DNA from: Hyaloperonospora brassicae
Taxonomy: Eukaryota > Oomycota > Peronosporomycetes > Peronosporales > Peronosporaceae
Direction of reading: 5' to 3'
DNA length: 64,000 bases
Assembly: GCA_947650285.1 (NCBI GenBank)
Contig: CANTFL010000076.1
Location: 35,299-99,298 of the forward strand
Positions 1 to 10,210 of this stretch are shown here, one piece after another. A model generated the notes under the pieces. It had not been told where the DNA came from and made no database searches. It saw nothing but the letters and a program-made list of their open reading frames with translations. The position numbers were made by a program, and so were the translations under genes. Each line of letters begins with the position of its first letter. Position 1 is the stretch's first letter.

Positions 1-248
1 CTCCTAGCCGCCTCACGGCCAAGTGAAGCTCGTCTAAACTCTCGTCCTGCTTCTGGCGCTCGAGCTGCTGGACGCGTTGCTGGTCGGCCACGTAGTCGTC
101 CTCATGATCCTCGGGCTTTCGCAACAGACACACACTAACATCAGCACTTCGTACGCGTCATCACATCATAGCAACGTAGAAATCGACGAGGGGACGCGGG
201 TACCTCGTTGTCCAGCTTGGCGTACGACGACGGCTTTCCTGGCATCAT
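1..248 (-). CDS. Qc-SNARE (syntaxin 6/8-like), 5' part, runs off window start
   Basis: Minus-strand gene cut by the window edge. Exon 1 is 248-204 (15 codons, starting with two adjacent ATGs at 248 and 245); an 88-nt GT-AG intron (203-116) contains an in-frame stop, so it must be removed; exon 2 continues from 115 to base 1 in phase 0. The exon 2 product is acidic and then enters a heptad-like stretch with QQRVQQLERQKQDESLDEL, which resembles the opening of a Qc-SNARE motif (Q-x-x-x-x-x-x-Q-D-x-x-L-D-x-L). Such proteins are membrane-anchored tails that zip with partner SNAREs in endosome/Golgi vesicle fusion. The rest of the SNARE helix and the membrane anchor would lie outside the window, so subfamily assignment is not possible. 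Confidence 0.6.
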
Positions 249-701
249 ACTGCCACCAACTGCTCTCTCGCTCGCGTGTGTGCGTGCGTGTTTAGTTTTG
301 TACCGACTCTAGCGATATGATTGGGCAAAACCGAATCGAAATTTACATGCCCACAAAATAAGTTTCTATCATTTACATAGAGCCGCGCGCTCTTGGGGCA
401 TACAATCTCTCCGCTGAAAGTCGAAACTCCGACGACTGACTGTTACTCTTCCCGCTTCCCACTTCCTGGTAGTGCGTACATACTCTTGCTGCTCTCTGCG
501 CGGTCTCTTGCTTCGACGTCACTCGAGCGAGACAACACACGTATTCACCAACAACACGCACTGAATGCGCCAACGTCTGCTCCTTGCTGTTCAAGGCTAG
601 CGTGCTCCTTACGTCGCTTTCACTTTCACTTGCTACGGTGGTCGTAGCCAGCAAAAAACGCCAACCCTTCGCTTCTCCGTCAGTCATTCTTCATTGATTG
701 A
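249..701. other. Intergenic, probable 5' region of the SNARE gene
   Basis: About 450 bp between the SNARE start and the 3' end of the next minus-strand gene. Overlapping reading frames on both strands show no family motif. I see no RNA gene or repeat here. Confidence 0.4.
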
Positions 702-2080
702 TCACGTCATGCAGGCGCGTCGCCCCAAGGCCCATTGCGTCGGGTACTTCTGGTCGCACGCGGGGCACAGAAATAGGACGTCCGAGTATGACGCCTCGTG
801 GGCCGTGTCGTAATCGCAACAGAGCGCACAGCGTGGCTCGCTGTCTCCACAGGGCCGACTCGTTGCCTTCAACCGCGACACATCATCCTCCGACCCCGAC
901 ACCTCAACCTTCTCTTCGTATCGCGAAGCGTCTTGTCGTGCTGTCCCTTGCCGCTTCCAGTCCACCGCACGTGGTCTCTTCTTGTACTCCTTGCCCTTCG
1001 TGCGCGGACACGGGCGGCCGCTCGCCGTGCGCTGCTGACGTCGTCGGTGCTTCTTTGCAGTCTGCAAAGACGCTACCGCCACGTCTTGCGGCTCTCTGTT
1101 GCACTGCTGCAAAGTGTCCGACGCCTCGTGAGCGGTTGTCCGCAGTAGAAACGCCAGCTGCTGACGCTCCGTCATGAGACTCGGGTCCACGCACAACAAA
1201 TGATGTTCCTCGTCCCGTAGCGTCTCGTCCTCGGGGCCGCGCAGGCGCTTGGTCGTGCGTGTAGCCATGTGCTCGCCACCTCGTTGCTGCTCGCCTTCGG
1301 GCTTTTCGACACTGCGTGGTCTCGGAGACATCCACTCACGCACCGGTCGATCGCTGCCGTTTCTGCTGCTTCTCTGCTTCGTCGCCTTGTCAAAGTGTGG
1401 ACAGCTTCATCCGGATGGCTTCAGTTCTCACCCAATGAAAGGCCTGCAAGGGCCACTTCAACAAAGGGAGAGCTCCAGGAGACCATTCCGATCTCAACCC
1501 TCGATCGCCAATCTCCTATGGCTGCCTGCACGAACACGAGCTACACGAGCGCAAGCGTCGACCAGTCCTTCTGTTGTCGTCCTTCTTCAGCTTCGGTCTG
1601 CCACGCCTGCGACGTTGGCTGGACCAAGTGAGTAGCCCACTGCTAGTACAGCTGCTAAAGGACAGACACATCCTCGTTCGTTCTCATTCGTTTCTTCACT
1701 GTCTGTGCCACCCTCGTCTCAGACGTCCTGATCGTTCTTTTTCCTGTGTGCTCGTCATCTTGCGCGCTGTGGTCAACGGACCGGCGGCCACCTTTGCGTC
1801 TGGTCTTCAGGCCACTTGACGCTGTTGCTCTCTCCAGTACGCTCACCCTCTGCTACAATGCGTCCTCAGGTGCTGTAAAACTGGTGCGGCGCGCACCACG
1901 AAGAGCGCACCTCTTTCACAAGCCTTGCGAACTCATCTTGCGCTCGCTCCCTCTGGCCACAGCCACTGGTCCTATCGACGGCTTCTTACCCGTTCTTTCG
2001 AGAGAGCGAGGGCGAAAGAGATAGCGAGCGAGAGCGACTGTCTACGTAACGTTGCGGCTTACCATATTTCTGGAATGCAT
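702..2080 (-). CDS. Hypothetical multi-exon protein with C-terminal CxxC pairs (model incomplete)
   Basis: Function not recognised. The last exon (about 1380-702) encodes a charged Lys/Arg- and Glu-rich protein ending in a Cys cluster, CALC and, 18 residues on, CPAC, a possible zinc ribbon. It has an internal ATG at 1268. Upstream segments fit splicing: an ATG exon at 2080-2063, exon 1952-1911 and exon 1852 downwards to about 1700 join in phase across introns of 110 nt (2062-1953) and 58 nt (1910-1853). A segment near 1640-1540 has an AT-hook-like core (RRRGRPK) in one frame, but I could not connect it in phase between about 1700 and 1380. Long antisense plus-strand frames overlap but look like shadows. 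A chromatin or DNA-binding role is only a guess. Confidence 0.4.
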
Positions 2081-2264
2081 TTGATAACCTCGTGGTACTC
2101 CAGGAGATGGATGGTTCCGGACGTCAACAGGGGTTCGCCTCGTCAACTGCCGGGCTGTGATGCTTTCTAGAGCACGCCTGTTGCTAGACGTAGGGATATG
2201 CTCCTTCGTCCGTCCCTGCCATATCGCGGTTCCTCGATCGCACAGAGATGTCGTAGGAAGACTG

Positions 2265-2700
2265 CTCGGTCACGGGTTAGCTTGTTGTTGTACATGTACG
2301 TCCATTATTTCGAATAATTAACGACTGAAAATATGACTGTAAAGATGCCCCGGAAACCGGGACTCATCCGTGGGTGCTCCAAAGAGCCGGGCAAGGGCAG
2401 CGACGGTCACAGACCATCCCTCCCAAGCCGGGTTCGAGCCTTTCATGACCGCTGATGCGACCAATCGAACCATACGTGCTAATCGCCGAAGCAGCAGCGC
2501 GCGACGCGGAATAGGCTGCCATTCGTGGCAGCTACCCTGTTTGGACCGCTTGCGCGACCCTTGACGTAGAGGGCGATCACCGAGGTGACAGCAAGGCGTG
2601 GGGAACGCCAACCCGCCGTAGTATCTCTCCGAGAAGCTCATCCATCTGCGATGGCCAACCCGCCGTAGAATCTCCCCGAGGAACTCGGTCACGGGTTAGC
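2265..2700. repeat. Segment bounded by a 17-bp direct repeat, with internal ~33-bp direct repeats
   Basis: The same 17-mer, CTCGGTCACGGGTTAGC, occurs at 2265-2281 and 2684-2700. Near the right end, two ~33-bp copies (from about 2608 and 2653) start GCCAACCCGCCGTAG and differ at a few positions. The 402-bp interior has no terminal inverted repeat or clear coding sequence. It could be a degenerate short insertion or a local duplication. Confidence 0.4.
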
Positions 2701-3994
2701 AAAGACCTGGACGATCCGCAATGCTGCCACGATTTGCGGTGCCTTCTGTGCCTGCTCTGTGTCGTGCTTCTCTGATCGATTCGGGCAGCGACAAGTGCCC
2801 ACGGGACGACAACCCACTGCTGCTCTGTTGCTCCAAACCGGCTCCAACTAATTCCCTCTCACATCGAAGTTGGGCTACAGCGCGCGGATCGCTCGTGTGC
2901 GCGGTGTTTCGTGCGCCGTAGATTGGCGCGCCGCAGCGTCATCCTCGTCGACGCTTTGTTTATCGAATCAAAAGACGACAAACCTGCAGTCACACACTGG
3001 CGGTAGGCAGCCGGCGCGATCGTCCACGCAGCATCTCGTGCGTCTACAGACGAAGACGTCCAATAGCTACTTCCTCGTCTTGCAGTCACTGCGGGCGGCG
3101 AGACACACATTTTTGATACTGTTATTGCATCTCCGCGCTATCGGTGCCTGTTACACTACGACTTGTCCCCCATCCTCTGCATTTCAGGGCGCGGGCATAC
3201 TTTACTCTGCTGCAAGGAACCAGCGGCTCCATATCAACATTGCTAACGCCTGAATCGTTGTGACCGTGTGCATCACCTTCTTCGACCTGATCTAGACGGA
3301 AGCAGTGCAACGTAGCGTCAGTCTGTCATTAGGTGATCCGCCACCTGATGACGTTTATTACATACGCCTTCACCGGACGTGGTGCGGGGCAGTTGTAGTT
3401 TGTAACGGAATGCTCGACCAGTCGTCAGTAGTCATTGACGCAGCTTTATGCTGTATCTCGCAACTCGCAGAAGTCGAGGGCGCCGGTACGAAGTGCGTTC
3501 GCGCTTACGTCGCGACTCCTCGCTGCAACGGCACCTTTGCTCGCTGATACCAAGTGCTTTGCCGCAGGCTTCAGCATGTGGTCTCACCTACCGCGTTCAG
3601 TCGAAACAACATCAGCAGCAACGTACCCACAGTAGCTTATCCTGGATCATCACCACGTTGCTCAGTACACTCCCTGCAAGCACATCGCATCGAGGCTTCC
3701 TCTGTCACGGTCTGTAACCGCTTGCACGTCTCGAGCCATCTATCGCATCGCCCGTCATCTCTACCTATTTGATGGCTCACCTCAAAGGATCAAACAATTT
3801 GTTGCCTCAGGACGTGAGCCATCGTGCCAAGCAGCTTGCTGGGTCCGTTGAGTCAGCTGTAAGAAGCGAAGACGAGCGTGAAGACGTACTAGATTGTCAG
3901 TAGTGTTTAGCGCGTGTTCGTGCAGCGTGGCAGTGTTGATTGCATGCAGCACTTAACATCGCTAGCATCGAATCCCCATTCCCTGCGATTCACC
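2701..3994. other. Intergenic stretch without recognisable gene
   Basis: About 1.3 kb downstream of ureF. Short frames on both strands lack conserved motifs and paired splice signals in phase. No tRNA, TIR or strong tandem repeat seen. Confidence 0.4.
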
Positions 3995-4744
3995 TCAGCT
4001 GTTGAAGATGCGCGTGTAGAGCTGATCGTGCATGGCCTGCACGAGGTCCAATATCGGTGCTGACGAGTACGAGTCTTCCACCTCGCGGTCCTTCTTGTCC
4101 CGAACCACCTTCTCCAGCAACGGCGTCAGCTCAAACTGCAGCTTTGCAGCTTCAAACGGTCCTACGAGATTCAATCTCGTGGCCGCGCTCAGGATGTCGC
4201 GCGTCGTCACATACAGAAACATGCGCTGCGTCGACTCGACCGCCACATCCAGCAACGCACACACTACGCCAAAGAGCACAGCATAGTGGACGCCCTCTTG
4301 CTTTCGCTTCTTGACCGCTTTGCGGATGTCCAGCAGCACCACGTGCGTGCGTGGGTTCGCGGACGCATAGGTAGACAGCGCCAGTCGCAGCAGTGCCGCG
4401 CCCTGGGCGAACGAGGCCTTGCGCGCAACGTGGTTCGAATAGAGCGCAATGGCGCGACTGTTGAGCCGCAGCACGGACTCGACAAAGTCCGGGGCAGTCA
4501 CGAGTGTCTGACGCGAGGAAAACACCAGCGGCAGCGCGAAGTTGGCAGTCTGATGCAGCGACGCTGAAAGGAACGCAGGGAGCGATCGCGCGCTCACGAG
4601 TCCTTCCTGCGCGGCAGCTTCAAGGCCCAGCGAGTGGGCAAAGCCGCCCGTTGGATACAGCGAGTCCACGATTTGCCACAGTGCCCAATCGCCAGTTACG
4701 GGTGGCGGAGCAGCACCCGCCGCCTGAGCGCCGACGCCCGCCAT
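3995..4744 (-). CDS. ureF: Urease accessory protein UreF
   Basis: Single-exon product of 249 aa if translation starts at the ATG at 4744. The frame stays open upstream to about 5038, but the family begins near this point, so the upstream part is probably 5' UTR. UreF binds the urease apoenzyme with UreD and UreG and gates nickel delivery during active-site assembly in the cytosol. Family hallmarks seen are the N-terminal LYPTGGFAHSLGLE (residues 29-42) and the C-terminal APILDLVQAMHDQLYTRIF followed by the final NS, close to the usual UreF ending. The length matches eukaryotic UreF. No other urease gene is in this window, so its partners must be elsewhere. No truncation or frameshift seen. 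Confidence 0.9.
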   Translation of the reverse strand: MAGVGAQAAGAAPPPVTGDWALWQIVDSLYPTGGFAHSLGLEAAAQEGLVSARSLPAFLSASLHQTANFALPLVFSSRQTLVTAPDFVESVLRLNSRAIALYSNHVARKASFAQGAALLRLALSTYASANPRTHVVLLDIRKAVKKRKQEGVHYAVLFGVVCALLDVAVESTQRMFLYVTTRDILSAATRLNLVGPFEAAKLQFELTPLLEKVVRDKKDREVEDSYSSAPILDLVQAMHDQLYTRIFNS

Positions 4745-5522
4745 GAGAAGATGATCCGATCCGATCCGGTGCGAGCAATGGATTGCGACGAGGCACTCAT
4801 TGGTTCGCTGGGTGCAGAACGGCTTTGCGTCGCTTTTCCCTCGTGCAAACGGAGTCGAAATTCTAATCATCAGCTCAGCAAACTGACGCTGGGAATCGGA
4901 CCTGTTTTCGTTGTTAGCCGCTCTCACTCGGTCGTGGTGAAAAGCTGAGGGGTTTGTTTCGCTACTCGCAGTGTGGCATGAGGACATTCTGCTGTTCTCG
5001 CACGATGTGTCTTGTCGACCACAAACATGTTGTAACATGTGTTGTTGGGCAAGTGAACGCTATAAAAGCGATAAACGTTTTTTCGCTCAGGTATCGTTCA
5101 ACGTGTGAGCCCAAACGCCCCACACGGTCATCTCTTCCGGCTGGCTTTTCGGCTCGCGACGACCGAGGGTCCGTGTGTCTACACTCTACTCTTTCCTTGC
5201 TCAGCCAGACTGAGCTAGACGTATACGACAAGATACGTCGGTCGGACGCAAAATACGAGTTGAGGGGCTGAATAGGCCGGATTGGAAGCTGTCCATACGG
5301 TCAGCAACTAGTTCAAGTGTCAAAAGGCTAGGTATGTTGTAAACAAGCATTACTTATATTTATATTCACTTAATATCAATACAGATCGCGATCCAACCTG
5401 ACAGCGACTACGACAAAATTACCACTTTCATCTCATTCTTACGGGATTAGCCCGTCACATTTCATTATCACCAATGTGCTTCATGTGAAAATAGTTAAAG
5501 TGATAATATTTTCTAACATATA
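4745..5522. other. ureF upstream region and spacer
   Basis: About 780 bp between the ureF start and the pogo-like transposon. Base composition shifts from GC-rich to AT-rich near 5330. No supported gene. Confidence 0.4.
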
Positions 5523-7819
5523 CAGTCTTCTCTCCGATAAGTTATGGGTACGGTGGACGACAATCACCATAACTTAGAAGAGTTTATAATTTATTGATTT
5601 TTGTGTAGCGTACATAAGGAGAATCAATCAATTGAGTGATTAAAAAAGCAGACCTGGGTACCCAAATCTACCCTCACTTCCCTTAAGTTCAAGCCAAAGT
5701 CCATCCCTAAAGGGTTTCACTGCTGGAACAGAACAAAGGTCTCAGACTCCTGTCTAGTTTTCTCCCTTCCCAACGCTACGAGACGCACCCATAGCTTCTT
5801 TCGTCTGAGCCAACAATTATTACACAGGGAAAGATACATATATACATTTTTAACCGTGTCTTGCCCGTTGGTGTGATATCTGAGCAGTATGAAATGTCGT
5901 AGATCCGTCTTATCAATAACAAATGTCTGCAAATATGCAGACACAAGGATAAAAACCCAGATATATTGCAAACGGTACTGGCGAAATGGGCTACGGTGGA
6001 GTTCGGCCTTGTCAAAACGCTGTCGCAACATCAATCAGCAATATCTTTCGAAAGCGGTCTAATCTCGAGAATATGGATCCAAGCAGCCAAATGCAAAGCA
6101 AAAGCGACTGGTTCAACATCCCATACTGGAAGAAGCTGTGTCTCTTTGGGTCCTGCAATGTCAACATCGCGGAGTGGATATCACCGGGGATATCATCTGT
6201 GCGAAGGCTCATCGGCTTACTCAATTTCTTGGTCCTCCTGACGACGCCATCATTATCTTGCACGGATGGCTTCATAATTTCAGCAACGTCACATGCTCCG
6301 CGCTATCAAAATTTACGGTGAAAGCGGCTCGGTGGACGTGGACGCGATGAATAAAGCTCTACCTCGTGTAAAGAAGGTCATCGCAGAGTACGCGCTGTGT
6401 GGTGTTTTCAACATAGGTGAAACCGGTAGGTTTTGTTTGTTATATTTCTAATTGAAACCGAGTCTGACGAAAATAATTTGCAGGACTATACTACAGCATG
6501 ACACCAAACAGGACTATTGCAGAGCAAGAAATCGAAGGACACAAAAAAGACAAGGTGAGTATATTGCAGAATTCGTGTTGCCATTCACTAACACAGGGAT
6601 ATGCACTGACATCCTATGCAGTCGAGAATTACAATTGTGCTTACTGAAAATGATGATGGCTATGACAAGATGCAGCATTTATTTATCGTGAAATCCAAGA
6701 ATATCCTCTGCTTTGACAAGAAAATAGGTCAAGCACGTGGATTTCTCTATCGCAGCAACACAAAGGCTTGGATGATGGGCGCGTTCTTCCAGGAATGGCT
6801 TGCAAATCGAGACAAAACAATGAAGGTGCGTAGCTATTTGAGATAAGATAACATTTTATTCTAATATTGTATTTTTTCAGATCAAAAAGCAGAATTATCC
6901 TTCTATTGCTTGACAATGCTTCGTCGCATATGACGAATGACCGTACGTTAACGAACGTCAAGGTCCAGCTGCTTCTACCACGTGTGACCTCCATGATTCA
7001 GCCGGTGAATTCTGGTGTCATCGCAGCGTTCAAGTGGCGGTATCGCCGTTGCTATCTGCAGAATGCGGTCAATTGTGACGAGCGAAGGGAGAGTTTTAAC
7101 ATCTACAAAGTCAACCAACTTACTGCCATGCGCTGGTCGGTGGCTGCCTGGGCTGTTTCAGTTTCAAGCACTACCATCGCCAACTGCTTCAGTCACACGG
7201 GGCTTTTTTCTACTGAATCGGTCATTTCAAGTGCAGTGGAGGTGGAAAGGAGCAAAAATGGCGCAACGGAGGTCGATGAGGAAGAAAGTGAGCTGGGGCA
7301 AGAGCTGGAAGCACAGATCAAGAAGCTGCGTGTCCGAGATCCCATGAAGATTTCGGAGCTTCTCGATTGCATCGGAGAGAATAAGACTGCTCAGCCTGAG
7401 CTAACCGACATCGAGATCCTAAAAGAGGTTTTGGAGGCAGATGATGAGAAGGAAAACAGTGAAGGTGAGGTACCTGTCGCAGAAACATAAACCAGAATCG
7501 AGAAGATTAACCTCCTTAGTAATGCCTGCTCCCTGATCTAAGTATCCCAGGAAAGTCACCAAGCTGCATATAAAGTCCTTCGCAACCACTTGATCTTCGC
7601 AACACCCCCACCATCCAAACCACGATCGACATGTGGTTCGGGTAGTCTTTCTCTTCTATATTACGAAAACAAGTGCTCGTTTTTCAAGTTGAATTGCCCT
7701 ATTTGATCATAATTTAAAACTTATAATTTAGCGGCCATAGAACGAGGCGTGGACGCGGAAATCGATAACCTACTAGAGGTTATAACTTATCGGAGGAGAA
7801 CTTATCGGATGGTAGACTG
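5523..7819 (+). mobile_element. Pogo/Tigger-type DNA transposon, degenerate (2297 bp)
   Basis: Bounded by imperfect terminal inverted repeats. The left end reads CAGTCTTCTCTCCGATAAGT from 5523; the right end, read in reverse complement from 7819, begins CAGTCTACCATCCGATAAGT. Both ends carry extra copies of the CCGATAAGTTAT motif just inside. The left flank has TA (5521-5522), the usual target of this superfamily, while the right flank is CA, so the duplication is decayed. Length is typical of Tigger-like elements. It carries the transposase relic at 5966-7490, read in the same direction. Confidence 0.8.
5966..7490 (+). pseudogene. Pogo/Tigger-like transposase (CENP-B HTH plus DDE domain), broken
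   Basis: Relic of a cut-and-paste transposase. In order: an N-terminal HTH piece (LAKWATVEF, 5981-6007), a CENP-B/Tc5-type HTH (ILEEAVSLWVLQCQHRGVDI, about 6123-6182), a GESGSVDVDAMNKAL stretch (about 6318-6362), and a DDE domain with ENDDGYDK, LLLDNASSH and IQPVNSGVIAAFK. Reading frame changes are needed near 6012, 6120 and 6300. Three likely introns are visible (6425 to about 6482; 6555 to 6622; about 6822 to 6880). After the third, an A-run near 6886 puts the DDE region out of frame. The third catalytic acidic residue, normally D in the QPxDxG motif, is N. Stop-laden and catalytically dead by inspection. Confidence 0.8.
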
Positions 7820-8622
7820 CACCTTACTAGGTATATATTAAATCAAAATAACCTTCGCAATGATCTTCAGCACTGCTTTACTGATTGGTTGATATAGGCT
7901 AATATATAACAATATGTCAAAAAACTTAACTTACTGTCGCTGCTAGAAGCGCAATGGATGTGAGCAGGTAGCCATATTAGAAAAGTGTAGCTTAAGATAG
8001 TCTAAGTGCGTCAAAGGAGGTACAATATAGGAGACAAAAGCTGTACGTAAGGTACAGTACTACTGTCCCCTATACCAATTTTGATCGTTTTGTAGACTTA
8101 CAAATGTACACTAGTATTTTTTCCTTTGCACGTACATTGTATGTAAAGTTTGAGGCACCTGTCTACACTGCGATCGGTGTAGGAGTTTGTTTTATGTCGG
8201 TACGTGCATCGGCGCCCCGTTTACAGTTACTACACACGTCCTACTATCCCAATATGCACTATTCTTTCGTGGAATCTTTACCGGATCCGAAACTGTCAAG
8301 TACAATCTGGTACCAATGGGGTAGTATGACTGTGTGAACAACCATGCGTGGATCCATATGCTGTCGCCAGCTTTCACCAACTATCATCGAACCGATTGCA
8401 ACTTCCATCCAACTAATTTTAACAGGTACTTGATCTCATATGTATTTGTCATAATATTTCTTTGTGTCCAACTAGGCATATGTACGTCTTTGCTGGACAA
8501 ATTATACATACCTGGGTCAATATCGATGCCGCGATCGATGGGCTTTATATCGACTACAGTTCTTTGCTTGAGGTGATTGTGTAGGATTTGCTTAACCTTT
8601 TTCTTCCAGTTTTATTAAAGCT
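7820..8622. other. AT-rich spacer between two transposons
   Basis: About 800 bp with no supported gene. Small frames lack motifs. Confidence 0.4.
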
Positions 8623-8631
8623 GTTCATGAA
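8623..8631. repeat. Left target-site duplication of the MULE-like element
   Basis: GTTCATGAA directly abuts the left inverted repeat and recurs at 10202-10210 next to the right one. Nine bp is the typical Mutator-superfamily duplication. Confidence 0.75.
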
Positions 8632-10201
8632 GAGTAAATCTCAAAACCAGTACCACAAATGCACAAAAGTCCCAAAACCAGTAATATACTCAATTCAAGT
8701 ATAAAAAACACGATAAATAGTGTCAATTACATTACACTTAACTGCAAGAAGAGACAAGAAACTGCTTGATTGCTAGGGATAGGCGATGCGGCAGCAAGTA
8801 ACTCCTACAATGGCAGGAAGTTAGGCAGGAAGTGAGGCAGCAAGCAAAGTAAATATACATTTTTGGCCCTTTTGCGCCCGGTGTTTAGTTACTAAATAGC
8901 TACCAGCTACCATCGTGTCTCTATTAAATCGTCTTGTTTTGTAGCCTTGATTAAGGTTGGCATAATACTGTTGAATGATTGATTAAAGCAGCTGGCGAGA
9001 TGCCTTTGGAAAACGCGCAAGTATAAGCGAAGGGACCATTCTAAACGGGCCTGCGTACATCGTCAAGTGTTGCTCCTTTTGCGGTGCCATTATCTGCAGC
9101 TCGTGGTGCTCTAGTGGCGGCAGTGGATGCTGGAACGCAACTGGTCCTTGTGGAGCTACGAGTGCGCCAAATGAGACATTGAGCAGATCCCTTTTGACCT
9201 TCGCGAGATGTTGTTGCGAAGGCAGCGCTTGATCCATGGAGGCTTGGGATGGAGGAATCTGCTGCTGATGGCGGTGGTCGCTCCAGCTCAAAGTACGACG
9301 CGTGGAGGTACAACTTGTTTGACGGGTAGCAGTAATTTTGGAGCCTGCGTTCTCCCCGACACGTCGAGCCCCAGGAATTGGAGCCGGTGCACCGGGAATG
9401 ACGCCAAAGATAGCCGAAGCAAACATCTGCCGCTTGTCGATGGTGCCATTCGCATCTAAATCACTTATGGGATCGTAGTTCTCGTAGATGATCGGGGTAG
9501 CGTACTCTTGCTGCGGTTGGATGTTGGGAAGACTGGGTAGGGTACCGTCCCTGGCCGCCAATAGCGGCAATAGGTGGATGCGTATCATACTTACCTTGTA
9601 CCCGTAGATGCTCTAATTACATTGGTTTGGCGGATTAGGCAGGCCAGTGTCCACAGGTATGTCAGCTCCAGTTGGACCAGGTGCGAGGTTGTCGGGTGTG
9701 GGTATACCCATAGGGCCCCACATGTTCTTAACATCTCCGCGCTTTCCAGCATCGAAGCCCGTAATAGGGTCTGGGCCATTAGACTGCCAAGCCTAGGCGT
9801 GCCGCCCTGACCACCGATATTACCCCAATTGCTCACCCCGAACGATCCTTGCTGGTCCACAAGGGAAAGATTGGTCGGACACGAAATTTAAGGCTTCTAC
9901 AGCTGCTTACATGACGATTCGATACGAGGCACGGTACGAGCTGGCAGCTAGATGAAATGTTAGCATTTGATACGAAAGGGCCAATCAAATGTATTTCGAC
10001 TTACTTGCTGCCGCGCTTGCTGTCAATGCCTGTTTTACTTACTACCCTCTCGCTCTCCCTAGCAATCAAGCAGTTTCTTGTCTCATGTTGCAGTTTAGTA
10101 TAATGTGGTGACACTATTTAACGTGTTTTTATACTTGAGTTGAGTATAGCACTGGTTTTGGGACTTTTGTGCATTTGTGGTACTGGTTTTGAGATTTACT
10201 T
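8632..10201. mobile_element. MULE-like transposon with long terminal inverted repeats (1570 bp)
   Basis: Terminal inverted repeats of about 148 bp: left 8632-8779, right 10056-10201. They start AGTAAATCTCAAAACCAGTA on either end and run at roughly 85-90% identity with a few indels. Weaker similarity continues inward (GGCAGCAAGTAA and a TGGCCCTTT block) to about 8875 and 9970. Flanking 9-bp direct repeats GTTCATGAA support transposition rather than chance. No transposase is visible, so the element is non-autonomous. The interior holds a decayed minus-strand gene (8983-9860), so it may be a gene-carrying (Pack-MULE-like) element. Confidence 0.75.
8983..9860 (-). pseudogene. Decayed cargo gene inside the MULE-like element, function unknown
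   Basis: Not recognised as a known family. Minus-strand coding-like text occurs in shifting frames. From 9860, a Gly-rich part with NIGGQGGTPRLG is followed, in another frame, by a segment with DPITGFDAGKRGDVKNMW and then a Pro-rich tail ending at a stop near 9615. A second open stretch (9588-8983) contains DPISDLDANGTIDKRQMF, which resembles an EF-hand loop but has Q in place of the final acidic residue. The two DPI[ST]xxDAxGxxDxxxM segments look like internal repeats of one ancestral protein. A possible splice donor (GTAAGT) lies near 9597. Frame changes and stops suggest a pseudogene or captured fragment. Confidence 0.45.
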
Positions 10202-10210
10202 GTTCATGAA
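10202..10210. repeat. Right target-site duplication of the MULE-like element
   Basis: GTTCATGAA, identical to 8623-8631. The motif core is self-complementary, so it can also be read as part of the inverted repeats. Confidence 0.7.

Noticed and set aside
1249..1635. Plus-strand frames, one with a hydrophobic start, as a secreted protein
   Set aside because: They lie antisense to the Cys-rich minus-strand gene, whose segments splice in phase. Composition looks like a shadow frame.
2282..2683. SINE-like insertion with a B-box-like GGCTCGAACCC on the minus strand
   Set aside because: The box lies in the middle of the segment, the A box is poor and there is no tail. Evidence too weak.
4745..5038. 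N-terminal extension of UreF
   Set aside because: In frame but of low complexity for the family; the known UreF start region follows the ATG at 4744.
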